64,000 nt of DNA from Opeltia flavorubescens. Taxonomy: Eukaryota > Ascomycota > Lecanoromycetes > Teloschistales > Teloschistaceae. This document shows positions 1-11,825 of the stretch, in pieces (position 1 is the stretch's first letter; each line of letters opens with the position of its first letter). The stretch spans positions 186,001 through 250,000 of the forward strand of contig KE546967.1 of the NCBI GenBank assembly GCA_000442125.1. Direction: 5' to 3'. The notes beneath the pieces are model-generated. The model did not search any database. It saw nothing but the letters and a program-made list of their open reading frames with translations, and was not told the DNA's origin. Made by a program: the position numbers and the translations under genes.

Positions 1-1
1 A

Positions 2-801
2 TTAAATCACACGGGGACCTTGTTGTCTAATCACCAGACTAGGCATATCATACAAAATTGTGCGCAAGTAATATGTCTAAACTGTATGTACTTCGTCAAG
101 ACAACAGAATCAATGCAATAGCTGATGATATCGAACAGGTCCCCTTGGCGTAGACATCAAGAAAGTTCGTAATCGGCTGGTGTTGAATATGGGGTTGTAC
201 TACGTATCCCCAGACCATGCCTACAACGCAGAGCTTACAAAGCGTCGCTCACCATATCCGCAATATGTAATCGCACTCGGAGACCTCCGATTGCCAGATA
301 AGATGAAGGTTGAGCTCCTTGGGAAATACCTCCAAACGAGGATCTTAGAGGGACACACAAAATTCCTCGTGGCTGAATTCCCAAATACAGAACATATTGC
401 GGCGATTTTTGAAGAAGACGTAAGTGCCCAGTGGAATCTGTTTCCCGATAGTTATTCTGATTATTCTCAGGTGGCCTTGATCCATGCCTACATTTACGTA
501 GATGGACCTACCACCAAAGTAGCAGGATACAGTGACTTCTTCGAGACCAATAGATCAGTAAGGACAAAGCTCGAGGCAGAAGGGCGACTGTTCATGGTAA
601 AGCTCTTGTAGAAATCCGGCTGAATCCCTCAGCTAACTATCTTCTCAGGTGGACCTTCGGAAACCGCCGAGAGAAGTCGATGCAGATATCGCCAGGATTG
701 AGGATACCCTTCGTTCCGTCGAATACATGGAGAAGATCATGAAGGCGGGAGATGTCTTCAGGCCGCCACCCCCGAATGAAGATGTGAACCGTTATTCATG
801 A
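2..801 (+). CDS. Spliced gene of unknown function, 5' end outside the window
   Basis: Four exons (2-83, 139-419, 471-596, 649-801) join into one open frame of 213 codons that enters from the left edge and ends in TGA at 799-801. The three introns are 55, 51 and 52 nt, have GTATGT, GTAAGT and GTAAAG donors, CAG acceptors and CTGAT, CTGAT and CTAAC branch-like motifs, and lie in phases 1, 0 and 0. Exon lengths sum to 642 nt, an exact multiple of three. The second intron is itself 17 codons long without a stop, so an unspliced reading is also open. The product is hydrophilic and ends in a proline run (PPPPNEDV). I do not recognise the family. It is the only gene here in which every apparent break is explained by a normal intron, so it may be functional. 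An alternative reading starts at an ATG at 73 but meets a stop at once, which favours splicing. Confidence 0.75.
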
Positions 802-3800
802 TCCTGGACGTCATGAGCCACTTCTGCCTCCGCCTACCTGAAGTCGTGGCATCACCACATCTTCCTATGAGATCTCTTCGGTCCTCACAGTATGACTTCC
901 TCCCAAAATCAGGCTTAGTAGGAGACTGCTGGCCAGTGGTACACCCTTTGTCAACTCGAACAACTCAATCAACCACCTCTGCCGTGGCATGGCTTAAGAC
1001 TCTCCTATCTGGCAAGGAGCGTGATGTTCACGCCGGTCTCACAGAAGTCAGAGAGCAGTTGAAAGAGATTGTTTACTCTCTGGCACAACCTTCACTCCTA
1101 AGGACCTATACGGCAAAGCACCGAGATTAAATTGAGTTCGGAGACGACGATCGCTCATGTATAACCGCTTCTTCACTTCTCGTTTCTTGAAGGTCCTCAT
1201 CCGGCCTCCGACCCAGCACAGAGAGCAGGCGACCATCAATAGCAAAAGTCGATACTGGTGGCTATACCGGCTATCACAGACGTAATGTGTCTGAAATCAA
1301 CTTAATAGTAATCTTGAATACTCCTTCACGACAGACCACCGAGAATAGCTAGGAAGTACTCAGTGGGAATTCCTCGGACTATCTTCCTTTTTCGTGTGAA
1401 TGGAATTGCAGCTCATGCCTCATACTTCATCCGAAGAATCGCTTTACATGTCGATGAATTGGTTGATTGATTTCCTGCAGCTACCCTACGGTAACTTCAT
1501 TCTTTGCATGCTCTTTTCTACTTTGCCGTCATTTCCTACCGGGTCGTGTCCATCTTCTTTGGTACTCTTCAACAATCAAGGTCACTCATTGTATATCGGG
1601 CTAGACTTATGTATCGACTTCACTGCTTTGACAGTGCTCCTCGTATATGGTATAGCATCTCCATTGTTTTACTATATATCTCTATCTCCCTTGATCTCTC
1701 CATTGTCGCTGTCCCTCGTCGTTCAGTCGTTCTCATATTATCCCATGTCCAGCACTCACGATCTGCAGTCCACGCTTTCCCCATTCTCCATTATATTTCT
1801 AATACATCTCAGTCACACGGTCTTACGCTGTAAAGAATAAACATCTTCAAACTCAACTTTCGACTCTGCTTTTGATCGATACTACGATCCCTTCCCTCGA
1901 GTTGATGAACAATAACTACGCCTCCGGTTCTCATACACCATGACAGTACAAAACGGACATCCAGCGCGCACCTCCTAGTCCCCACGAGCCCACCAAGCCC
2001 GAAGCCAGAAGTTTACGAAGCAGCGTAGAAGACCAGACTTTGCCGCTTATTAACCTCTTTTGGTGACTCTTTGCTCAATCATGAAACCTTGCCACGACTT
2101 AGTCGCACGGCAGGCCGAAAGCACGATTGCCTGCTGTGTAGGACCTCTGCTTTTGGTCACAAAGCACCATGCCATATTTCGATTTTCTGATTTGGCTTAC
2201 TCATTCTTCCAGAGAGGGCAGGGTGAGAGAGCAGGACAGACCTTATTCTCGGCTCTCATAGCCACTAGAATACTCATGATTTCGAACTTTAGAATCTCTT
2301 GCCGGTTCCAACGGAACAATGACTCCTACGACAGCGACAAGAACAAAATGCTAGACGGAGCTGGAACGGATCTGGATGGCGAGCAGCGTGAGAATACTTA
2401 GCGTATAGCACTTGACCTTGGGGTCCTCCTTATCGGGAGAAAAAAGTTCTTACCTAAGAAGTATCACGACATTCTGAGATATTTTTTCACTTGGAGCAAC
2501 TGCCAGAGCTTCCGCCCGTATGGGTGGTGCCTACACATTACTTCACATGTCAATTTGGACGGTGATGGATCTCGATTACGCGTCACGTTTCTTTGGACAC
2601 AGGTCAGGTAAATCTAATAAAAATCTCAAGTGTGACTATTCCAGCGATGACGACATATCGAACTACATTAAACTCCCATCGTTTTTGGTCTTCATTAATC
2701 CCTGTGTAACCTGGGAAGGCTAATGTTTCCAGGTGAAAATCAATAATTTTTCGGCTCTGACATCTTGTTTTGAATTGGCTTCTTTACCGGTTGCGGATGA
2801 CGAGCCCATCGAAAAATTATTACTCGAGACTATATTCAAGGGGTCACTAGGTTTTTGCATCCTAATGGATAACATTAAATGAGGGCATGACATCCAAAGC
2901 ATCGGTAATATAACACACGTAATGTGCTACCAATCAAGAATCTAAATCGATCACTTGGAACCAAAACGCGCTCAAAAGCTCCGGTCAACTACTCGAGCAA
3001 AGCTATCTTCATCGTAACGTCATAACCAAAGAAAAAAATCCTTAGAATATATTCAGATTTCAAGCTCTTGTTTTTAAACGTTTGCTTTGCATCAACCGAC
3101 TGATGATCTCGAACTATAATACTCATGCGGATTGTCATACATGCCAGTTATCGGATTCTCCGCTTGGGAGGCTTTTGGAGAAACCTGAGCAAGAAGAGCC
3201 TTTCCTGGCGTAAATCAGGATCCTTCGGTCGAGCGTGTAGATCTATCTTCGCAACAGCCATCATTGAGCAGCTACCAGCTCACTCTGTATCTCAGAACCG
3301 GATCGTCTACTCCGTGATGATGTATGCAGTAAGCAAGATTCAATACAATAGGGGCCCAGGAGCCTCGACTCTTGCCTCCCAATCATGGAGTTTGAAGCTT
3401 TAGCCAATTATGACGAGGGACCAAGCTTCATGTTAATCCAAATGACGGATATATACCAAATCAAATCTGGGAAACTACGAGGCGTTAAGGCGGAGAAACA
3501 TGTAAATGGATACTTAGCTGGCTCGCATCACATGGTGAAAGACTTATCTTTGGCCAAACACTTTCTCAGGAAATGGCGGCCGCTCTATGAGGTCTCATCG
3601 CACCTGTCCATGTTTCCAGGAATGCAATAAAATTGACACAGCCACTTCTGGGACGAAGTGGCTAGCAGCTATACAATTGCATGGGCAAAAAATGTTCCAC
3701 AGAGGATCACAATCCCGACGAGGTTTTGTTTATCTGAGTGGTATATTGAGGTCACTTGGACGCGCTTCGAGTATCCGACCACCTGACACTGAATTCTATC

Positions 3801-4950
3801 AACGGGGGATCACTCACTGGCAATGAAGACGACGATGAAGAGATGTCGATTTGTTGATGAAATATTTTCTCTAGCTTTATAAATTTTTATCAAATTTCTT
3901 CGATGACTGACTTCTTAGATTAGCTACCTTTTGCTATGGAATTCTGCGTCAATGGCTTGTCCATTATTGACGAGCTAGGTATCGGTATCACTGGGCCATA
4001 GAGTCTTACTTACACACCTCAAGCAATGAGAGCTTAAAACAGATCGGCTTCCAAACCGGAAAAGCATAGCCGCATGGAATGCGACATGGGAATCATCTTG
4101 GACTTGCTTTACACTAGATAAGAAAGAGGAACTATCACCTTCACTACGAGAAATGCGCTATTTACAGAACTCCAGTCAGAAGTAGAGGAAATGGAATTCT
4201 CGCCCAGTATAGCGCCAAATATGTCACGGCGATTACACAGACCTTGAGCCGGAATCACCATTATCGCAGCCGTGCTGGCCGTTGTGACTACAACCAATGA
4301 GGAGACTCACTGCGTCCGAGGTCTTGTCTGTAATACACCCACTGACGAGCATGCGGACTAGTCAAATTGGATCCCAGGACTGACGGGCTTGGTACGACTT
4401 GGTGATTTCACTTGTTGATTGTTCCTACCTTACGTCAGGACGATTTTTCAGAGAGAGAGAAGACTAAATCCATCTTAGGCACTACCAGGAGAGATCTTTC
4501 GACTTCTCTAAGTTGCCGAACGAGATAAAACTAGGAGATTTTCCTGCTGACTCTAGACTAGAATGACTGAAGTCCCTTCGGCTGCCACTTTGCTGATTCT
4601 CTGATTACCTTGCATCTTTTCTCTCACCATCTGCCATACGCATATTTTCTGGTCTTGGTTTCTAAAAGGATCTCAACACGAACCTGATAGTTGGCATGAG
4701 CTGATCCGCTGCCTCCTTTGTCTCTCTAATCTATTCATAAATTTCAACCTTACCTCCTCAAACAAGAAGTCACTGTTTAGACTCTGCTTCGTGGTGCACC
4801 CGAAGGTGCCACATATATAAGTAGAGACTAGACGACCTCAATAACACAAATTCAACCTTAGGGTCGGGTCTTCATTTCGCTAAATTGAGACCAGAATACT
4901 ACGCGCTCTTTACCATCCCTATTACTAGCGATGGAACGACTAATCTCTGA
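802..4950. other. No recognisable gene; scattered short open frames
   Basis: A + frame is open from 798 to 1,130 (110 codons) directly after the first gene and could be decayed coding sequence, but matches nothing I know. Bases 1,480-1,860 are strongly C/T-rich and open in two frames, as fungal promoter leaders often are. Open + frames at 2,060-2,401 (113 codons), 3,125-3,403 and 3,385-3,630 carry no motif I can name. From 4,300 to 4,790 I see nothing. Confidence 0.4.
4811..4824 (+). promoter_or_regulatory. TATA-like element upstream of hydrolase fragment
   Basis: The stretch CACATATATAAGTA lies about 130 nt before the open hydrolase frame, followed by a C/A-rich leader. It fits a core promoter, but no start codon in the hydrolase frame can be matched to it. 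Confidence 0.3.
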
Positions 4951-5220
4951 TTATCCAGCACAACTCAGCTGCGAGCGATACCATCCATCTCCATGTTTCA
5001 TAGCCTCGGCGGTATTGTTGTAAAGGATGCACTGAACCGATCAACATTCGCAGACGGAACGCGTTTGAAGGAAACTGCTGTTGCAACTTATTCCATCGTA
5101 ATTCTCGACACATCTTACATCAGCCCCTTTGATACTCTTCGCTTATCTAGAATAAAGATGAGGACAACCTATGGGATCTTCACACTACCAGGCTTTCATC
5201 GTACTTGGTCAGAACGATGA
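4951..5220 (+). pseudogene. SesB/DUF676-type alpha/beta-hydrolase fragment
   Basis: The frame is open from 4,951 and carries HSLGGIVVKDAL (4,999-5,034), the nucleophile elbow G/H-x-S-x-G of serine-esterase-like alpha/beta hydrolases. Family members usually read C-H-S-L-G-G-I-V-V-K-D-A-L here, followed by a basic LK and then ATYGIVFLGTPHRG; this copy has RLKE, then ATYSIVILDTS at 5,086-5,118. Just upstream, LSSTTQLRA resembles the helix that precedes the strand. In ascomycetes this hydrolase occurs alone or as the N-terminal effector (SesB) of NOD-like receptors. Only about 90 of the usual 250 residues remain; the catalytic Asp and His regions are not visible, and the frame stops at 5,218-5,220. 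No nucleotide-binding domain was found next to it, so the receptor link is inference. Confidence 0.72.
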
Positions 5221-6753
5221 TTAAATGGAACCCGACGGTAGACGTGTCAGATCGCTCGGAAAAATGCGCGTGAGAATAATCCTCTCCCTTTGACCAAAAC
5301 CGCCACCGCAATGGCGTACGCGCTGATGATAAGGTCACATACCATACCCTACAAGCTAAGCCTCGAGAGCATCGGATAAGCTGCCGCCAACTTCGCCCGT
5401 AGGAAGGGAGAAGATGACAACGCCGAGTACACACGCTACGCCTACCAATACCGGACATATAATTCAGCGACCGCAATCTATACCTCATGCGAGGTTATGT
5501 AGATGCTGCAGACACTCACAAAAAAAAAGAGAGCAAGAGTATTGGGAGTCCAGTATCTAGGTAGACCAAATTGCCCAAAGCGTTCTCATGATACGATATC
5601 TCTTCTCTTCTCTTTACTTCTTCAGCTCTCTACCTCGTCGTCGATGAGATTATTTTTGCGAGGTTGTGCTAACATCTGACTTCGTATATGGCTCCTAGTA
5701 AATACCCCGGTTTAATTCCAGAAAATTTTCAGGGAACGGTGCGATTCGTAGATAACGTTCTGCATACTGTGGGTACTTTGTGATATTCTTTAATGTATTC
5801 TTCATTGTCTTTGTAAATTATCATGAGATACTCAGTTTGGTATCTTGTCTTATTTCGATACCTCGAGGTTCGCCTTGGTATCCCGAGATGACGACTTGCC
5901 AGATCGAGAAACGCGAAAGTCTCTATGCTCCCTCCATCAGAGATTCGTATGTACGCGCACCACGAGCGGGGACGAGAACACATGAGTGCACGCGGCACAT
6001 TGCTTTCTTCAACAACGTCATTCTTCTTGAGAGTTGATGGTGCAACACCTGAAAGAGGTCATATCTTTACATATCACTTGTGGTGAATATTGTGCCCTGC
6101 AATACAGGACGTTTCGAAAATGAGAGGTTCTTCTGAGGTTGATCATATGTATTTGCGACTATTTCTTGAAACATTCACAGTCTTGAGGAGACCGTCTTCG
6201 TTCTTCGAGTACCGACTGATCCCAATACTTTCTCGTGCTACAGAGACAGTATACGAACAGATGACGGAGAACACTAGTCGCCTTCGTGATTACAAGACGT
6301 GGTAGTCAAGCTTTGAATAAGAAGATTGATAATTTCGGTGGGTAACTTTTCCCAGGCAATGCTTCGAAGCTCCAGCTTACGAAGTACAAATCTGGAGCGT
6401 TTCTTCGATTGCAATTCATTTCGAAGGGTTTATGTCGCTATTTGCACGCTCACATCAAAGAAAAATTCGGGTGGATAAGGACCTTCTTCCGTTGATCTTC
6501 TCTCACAAAAAGGGTACTGCGAATCGACTTTATGGCGTAAGAGAACATCATCGTGACATCAAGAGAACCGAGCCTCAAGCTATAGAGGCGAGGGGAATTC
6601 CTAATGGCAATGCTCGCAAAATTTTACCTTGGCCAGGATTTACGGCCTCAATGCAGGGTGATTGTATTACGCTATCTATCCACAGCATAGATTCTAGAAC
6701 CTTTGGTTTAACGAATGACTACCGGGAATGCTGGTCAGTTCATTGATCATTAG
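5221..6753. other. No recognisable gene
   Basis: Short open frames exist on both strands (for example - strand 5,180-5,488 and + strand 6,432-6,746) but none shows a motif or family pattern. The stretch 5,560-5,640 is C/T-rich. Confidence 0.4.
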
Positions 6754-7155
6754 TGGATATCCGATTGTCTCGACGGCTTCGGACTCATCCAGCGTATGAA
6801 TAGAAATGGGAAGTCTTTCATCGATGAAGGAGTGTGCCTACTACTTATCAGCAAGGGTTACAAAGTCCTGGTCCTAAACCCTCGCAACAATGGCCGCAAG
6901 TCGCTTTGCGAATTAGAAAAAGCTCGTATTGCAGCAATTGTATGAACTTGGCACCAAATTTTGACCGCAAGAGAGTTATACGTCAACATACACCTCCTAT
7001 AGAACGCCGAACGGTCGCAAATACTGGAAAGAAATTTTCATGAGCTTGATCCTGCTAAACAGCACTGGGATGAATCATGCAACCCTGAAGCGGAATTTGA
7101 TAGAATAGTGGGGGATAACAAGGGACAAAAGAATAACCAAGTCACACTGGAGTAG
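6754..7155 (+). pseudogene. Degraded Upf1-like (DNA2/NAM7) helicase fragment
   Basis: The frame 6,754-6,942 reads GFGLIQ, then a degraded phosphate-binding loop ending in NGKS (6,805-6,816), then LLISKGYKVLVLNPRNNG. The last part matches the spacing and chemistry of motif Ia in Upf1-like SF1 helicases (hydrophobic run, then x-P-x-N-x-A). A neighbouring frame, 6,834-7,043, contains VIRQHTPPIER, similar to the R-x-x-S/T-x-x-x-E stretch further along the same domain, and a third frame, 7,003-7,155, is a charged helix-like segment. So the gene has lost frame at least twice. The loop lacks most of GPPGTGKS, and no DEAA motif II was seen. It lies about 260 nt before the SNF2 remnant, but the motifs belong to a different helicase superfamily. 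It could also be some other P-loop protein. Confidence 0.45.
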
Positions 7156-7415
7156 AGATAAATGTTTCTAAAACCCAGCGACAATCATCAGACCCGTACT
7201 GTCCGCAATAATTATCGCAATCAGTGCAACAGTCCCGCAGAACTCAGCATGCGGTACTTTTCCAACCGCATAGGGCGACAAGATATTCGTTCTTTCCTCT
7301 CTGGACCCACGGGCACTTATCCATGTTACATCCATTAGATAGTTACTTTGTCTGTAACTCTAGTATATTTAATATAAACTTTCACAAGGGAGAAAGCGAC
7401 ACAGACTAAAAATGA
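7156..7415. other. Spacer between two helicase remnants
   Basis: No motif seen. The end of the stretch is A/T-rich with ATATTTAATATAAAC at about 7,364-7,378, which could be a relic promoter or ordinary decayed sequence. Confidence 0.3.
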
Positions 7416-7994
7416 TCAGAATTCTTCCTCGACTGGCGCGTCCATGGGTGCCAATGTACTGACATGCTGTGTAGCGTCTGTGGCGAGGCACATCGTCTTC
7501 GTGCGGTCTCAATGCAAACGTACAAGTCGATCAATCAACTACGCGCCCAACATTACGATTTGGTAACCGCCACCCCTATGTTTAACAAGGGGGCGGACCT
7601 CCAAAGCCTGCTGCATTCTATCTATCTAGGCGACGCGGAGGAAGATAGCGAGTAACCAGATCTGGAAGATTACAAGCAAGCTAAAGGAGCATTATGCCAT
7701 GGGGAGCTGTCCGCCGCGCAATTAGACAAGCATAGGCACCTCCTCCATCCACAAGCCCTTTATGACGTCCCGAAACTTCAGCAAGGCCAACAGCTGGAGT
7801 CCAATACTGCGGCAAACCTGTTCCCGCCGCTCCTTTACATAATGTACCTGCGGCGCACGTCCGCCTCCGCCATAGACGATGTCAATGGGCGCACGGTAAC
7901 CGTTAGGAAAATGGGAAATGGGTTGCAATGGAACTGGAAAGAGGGCTACCAGACCTCGATATGCAGGCATATACCAACACACCCATTATCTTGC
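7416..7994 (+). pseudogene. SNF2-family helicase remnant, ATPase lobe 1
   Basis: One frame runs from 7,416 to 7,994 with a single internal stop (TAA, 7,653-7,655). It carries GEAHRLR at 7,482-7,502, where DEAHRLR (motif II) is expected, then TATPMFNKGADL starting at 7,566, which is motif III (S/T-A-T-P) of SNF2 ATPases. Beyond the stop come LFPPLLYIMYLRRT and DDVNGRTV, matching the hydrophobic helix, paired arginines and following V-N-G that end the first lobe in fungal SNF2 proteins. So about 190 residues of lobe 1 are readable in a protein family of usually 800-1,100. The acidic residue of DEAH is replaced by glycine, which should abolish ATP hydrolysis. Motif I and the whole second lobe are not found here. 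Confidence 0.75.
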
Positions 7995-8085
7995 TGATCT
8001 TGAACACGGATTTTCACCAGGCTTTACATTTCGAGGCCACAAAGGACCATCCAGAAGACCCGGTTCCACAGCATTCTGACGCAGA

Positions 8086-8532
8086 TTGGACTCCTCAATT
8101 CGAGGTAGATGGATATGCGCAGTTACATGTCAACATCGTCGCAAAGGTAATCACGGTGTTCTTGACGAGAGATACCAGGTATGGCGTGCTACTATGGCCA
8201 GATACGTCATGGAATTTGTGGGCCTAACACCCAAATACCTGGATAGCTTGCGTTTTGCTACACCCGCCGATCCTGTAATTGCAGTAGCTCCGATTTAAGA
8301 GCCTGTGACAATAACTACATGGCGCCGTCCTGCATCAGATATGTTAGATGTAATTGGTACATCTTATGGTGACGACCTACTCGCTGATGTGGATCCTTGG
8401 ACACGTCCGGATGTCGCCCCTGCGAAGGATACATTACAAGAGCTCACCGGAGTTGTTATCAACGAATCTATTACTTTCATAGAATATACCGATTCCCAAG
8501 ATCCAAGGATGGGCCCAATACGTTCAAAATAA
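8086..8532 (+). pseudogene. Unrecognised coding remnant after the SNF2 lobe
   Basis: A single + frame stays open from 8,086 to 8,532 apart from one TAA (8,296-8,298). It includes MARYVMEFVGLTPKYLDSL and, after the stop, an acidic proline-containing stretch. It sits where the inter-lobe part of the SNF2 gene would lie, in a shifted frame, and is likely part of the same dead gene. No motif fixes that. Confidence 0.3.
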
Positions 8533-9741
8533 AATCTCCAAGAGCTGCGATCCCCTTGGAGGATTACCTTATCAGACATGGTCACAAGCGAGAAGAGCTC
8601 GCATACATTCCGTCAGATAATTGTTGACTTGCTCTGATACATTGCACGAGAAATGGATCGCCCAAATTGATCACTTAGAACGTCATGTTGGCAAAAGCGC
8701 CTGAAGAGCAATTGGAAACTCGCTCATATTGGAAGGCTGTTGCCAGCGCATAAAAGTCATTGAACTACAGTGATGGCGCACTGAAAGACACATTTGGGGT
8801 TCTGTGAATGATTTCCTGGGCGGAGAGAAAGAGTAAGCTTCGCTCTCCGGCGCAATTGCAGCAAGGAGACGTGATCTACTTTCAGGTGAGGAGAATTAAG
8901 TGATGGAAAAAAACGAGTCCAAAGACCATAAGTCGATCCCAAGAAATTGCCATGTGACGAATGTCCTTTGTGAGTTTCAGCCATGAGCTTACGAAGCCGT
9001 GATCTAAGAGAAAGGCTTTTGATTTTGTAATCATTGTTACATCTTTCAATTCACTATATCTCATACTTCTTTTTCAAGCAAGTCTCCATGACAATGTCGA
9101 ATTTTATGAATGCAGTATATTTCATATATTCTTCTTCTCATTAAAGTCATTTAGACGAGGTTACCGATCTAGAGGTGCCAGCTTTATCTATGTCCTCCTT
9201 TACGATTACCTTCGAGCTTTTCTTCAATTCTTCTGACTTATTCATCCGCAGGTGTCGGTCATACTGAAGACCTCCATACATATGTCCTTTCAAACCCTTC
9301 TTCGATTCACTCAGTCAGAATTCGCTGGATTTATGCTTGACGTTTCGGCAGTAGTCTCGATAGCTGGGTTCACAGTCCACCGTCGCAACGTACTCTCAAC
9401 CAAGTCTAAAGCCAGAAATTTTAGCAGGATACCCAATAGCAGATCTTGTATAATCCACTGAGAATCAGATTGACGGCTTCTACTTCCACCCCCATATCCC
9501 TTCCTCGTCAATAATAAGGTCATCTCACAGACTGCCATCCAAATCAAGCAGTGTGCTTCAAATGCAGAAAGTCAGAGCATATAGTGGCACAATACACAGC
9601 GCCTTGAGATTCGGAGACCTGTTATAATATGGCATTTCGGCACAGCGATACAGCGATTGTCCGGATCGAAGAGAGCGTCGTTATCACGACTGCGGCGAGA
9701 GGGGCTACGATGCCAGTGAATACACAAACGAGCAGTCTGAG
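8533..9741. other. No recognisable gene
   Basis: Open frames here are short. A CX2CX4H pattern resembling a zinc knuckle occurs at 9,554-9,580 but stands alone. A + frame at 9,252-9,461 (69 codons) has no recognisable motif. Confidence 0.35.
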
Positions 9742-9896
9742 GGCGTAGGATTCGCTTGTGCACATACCAGGCTCACGCATGATATCAAGAAGCTCTTCAT
9801 TCTTTCTGCCTCCAAAAAAATAATCGATGGAGCAATAGATTCGGTTCAATAAGGAATGGGCCAGGAATCAGCTGACAAGCTTGTGTGGCTGTAGTG
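9742..9896 (+). pseudogene. Short-chain dehydrogenase (SDR) remnant, copy 1
   Basis: Translation from 9,742 gives GVGFACAHTRLTHDIKK, then LFILSAS and a helix with IDGAID. This is the end of the glycine-rich NAD(P)-binding turn and the next helix-strand unit of an SDR with a Rossmann fold. It aligns without gaps over 33 codons to the better preserved SDR remnant at 61,347-61,839. By hand count 83 of 99 bases agree. After that there is a small length change, then GQESADKLVWL, then two consecutive stop codons where the other copy has QC. Past 9,900 I find no further SDR sequence, so the catalytic Tyr-x-x-x-Lys part is gone. Confidence 0.72.
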
Positions 9897-11825
9897 AGAT
9901 ATCGCATCTCGCGATGATGACAATTACTGTCACCGCCGAGGTATCGTAGAGAGGAACCCATAGCCTTGCTCAGAAGATATCGTGATGCCGAAATCCTTAT
10001 TATATCACGGCTATTGGAGATCGGACAGCTTCAATTCCCATTAAAAGCGGCTGAACAGCTGCATCACCTGGTGTGATTCAACGTAAGCGAAGAATATATA
10101 AAATGAAGTTGAATTCTTCTTGCCGCGACTTGCTCAATTATCCCCACCTCCCCCTTCACACTAAACCCTATAGCTATTCGAAGAAATGCACTTTGCCAGG
10201 GTCATGATTAGGGAACGGGACCCACGCCGCTATTGACTTATACTCCCGCCTCATTACCGTCAGGAGCGTACAATGCTGCAAACCTTTATCAGTCTGTCTC
10301 GCGAAGAATACACTACTGTCCGTACGCCAGTTAGGGTATATGATCATAGTGATCGAATATAGGACGTCTTCGCAGGAGACGAGGAGGATCCAGACGGAGC
10401 AATGCCAAATTCCATGGTACGACGAAGAAATGGCGTTTGGCAAGATGTCTAAGGAGATCATATCCGCTTGGTAAGAGGGCTGGGGGGGTTGTTCAACAAC
10501 TGGGCTAGATAACGAAAGCAGATGTGATGAAAGCCCAATTGTAGACGTCGCAAACATAACTGAGGACGAAACGTCCTCGCGGACGGTAGAACTGGAGAGA
10601 GTATAGGTTGGTACCAGATATCTGGGTATCTAATGAGCCTAGCAACATCGAGCAGTTAACAGAAGATCTTTTTGCGGAGTGGATCTGAGAATTCATGCTT
10701 GCCTCAAAACTAATTAGATCGACATTTGTCAAGAAAAGTTCGAATTTGGGGGGCGAAGAGATCCTCGTGGCTATTGCATCTGTATGGGCGACTGCTGACT
10801 AGAAGCTTGGACGACGTATCCTGCATATTTTGTCGTTCCTCTCGGTAGAACAGCATCGACTTTGCCACTACTTGACACCGAGATACTACTTATAGGATTC
10901 AGTAAATCCTATAGGTTGCTCGAGCTACAACTCAACCTCAAGATCCTAATGAACCACTAGGCTCCCATGATCCTTTTACCCTGCGAAGGTACAATCCTCC
11001 GTTCAGACGTATAGGCGTTGGCACGCACCATCTTCAAGTTCCTGGGATATGGACCTCTGATAAGCGAAAATATGGATCGTGAGAATATCATGAATGTACT
11101 TATCTATATTCTCGTTAAGCCGCTCACAGAGCAAGAGTCATCTGACCATGATAGGAACGACGTCCTATATCCTGGATTGGGGATTTGGACCACGATTCGA
11201 TAGCCTGGATTTGATCTACCACAAGAAAATGAAGTCAGGACGATCTCAGGACAATGAAGTACTGCACTACAATCAGCAATAAGAGGTCGATAATGAGATT
11301 GCCGGAAATTGTTTCGACGAACTCTCATGCTTTATTTATTGCTATGGTGAATGCGGCAAAACTGCAAGGAAGAAAGTAAGTTGTCAGAAGATACGACGTT
11401 CAACTAGACCCTCTTGAAATAAGGAGTACGGGCACAGACTCCATTGTAGTACTGAAACAAAGGAGGAACACGGCCAAGGCAGTACCTCATCGTCAGATCA
11501 CCAAGAGTCATCACATCGGCAGGAGACACCAGACCACCGTCAGTCCCAACCGAGTCAACATTATCACTTGTCTACAAATCAGCATGATCGTACTCATGAG
11601 GTCGTGACAGAAATGCACAGAGAGTCACTTGGACCATAGCGAGAGCGTGTATCGAGTATTACGTCGGGCATAGTCGACATACTTGCAAATCCTCCTCGCT
11701 ATGCGAATTGATCTTGCAATCGGCGATTTTTGCGCAGTGCAAAATACTTAAATATCTCGAGTTCACTCTCAGCTATACATCCAGGCTCTTTCTATCCGTC
11801 AGCATCTTTGTCACCAACTGCCACA
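9897..11825. other. No recognisable gene; one long antisense open frame
   Basis: The - strand is open from 10,557 to 10,174 (127 codons, serine-rich start), and the + strand at 11,018-11,203 reads MARTIFKFLGYGPL. Neither shows a family motif. The final 80 nt are a pyrimidine-rich leader to the next ORF. Confidence 0.35.
11745..11825 (+). promoter_or_regulatory. Pyrimidine-rich leader before ORF at 11,826
   Basis: A C/T-rich stretch runs straight into CCACAATG, a favourable fungal start context. An upstream TACTTAAATATCTC at 11,744-11,757 could serve as a TATA-like element. Confidence 0.35.

Noticed and set aside
1400-1840. 146-codon and 109-codon overlapping + frames
   Set aside because: Both are open because the stretch is C/T-rich; the hydrophobic Ser/Leu/Ile/Tyr composition is what such sequence gives in any frame.
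3081-3112. Possible HET-domain block (ALCINQ-like)
   Set aside because: The reading needs an assumed base change and the expected tryptophan-containing sequence before it is absent.
9554-9595. Zinc-knuckle-like CX2CX4H pattern
   Set aside because: One isolated partial motif in a frame of under 30 residues, with no related domain around it.
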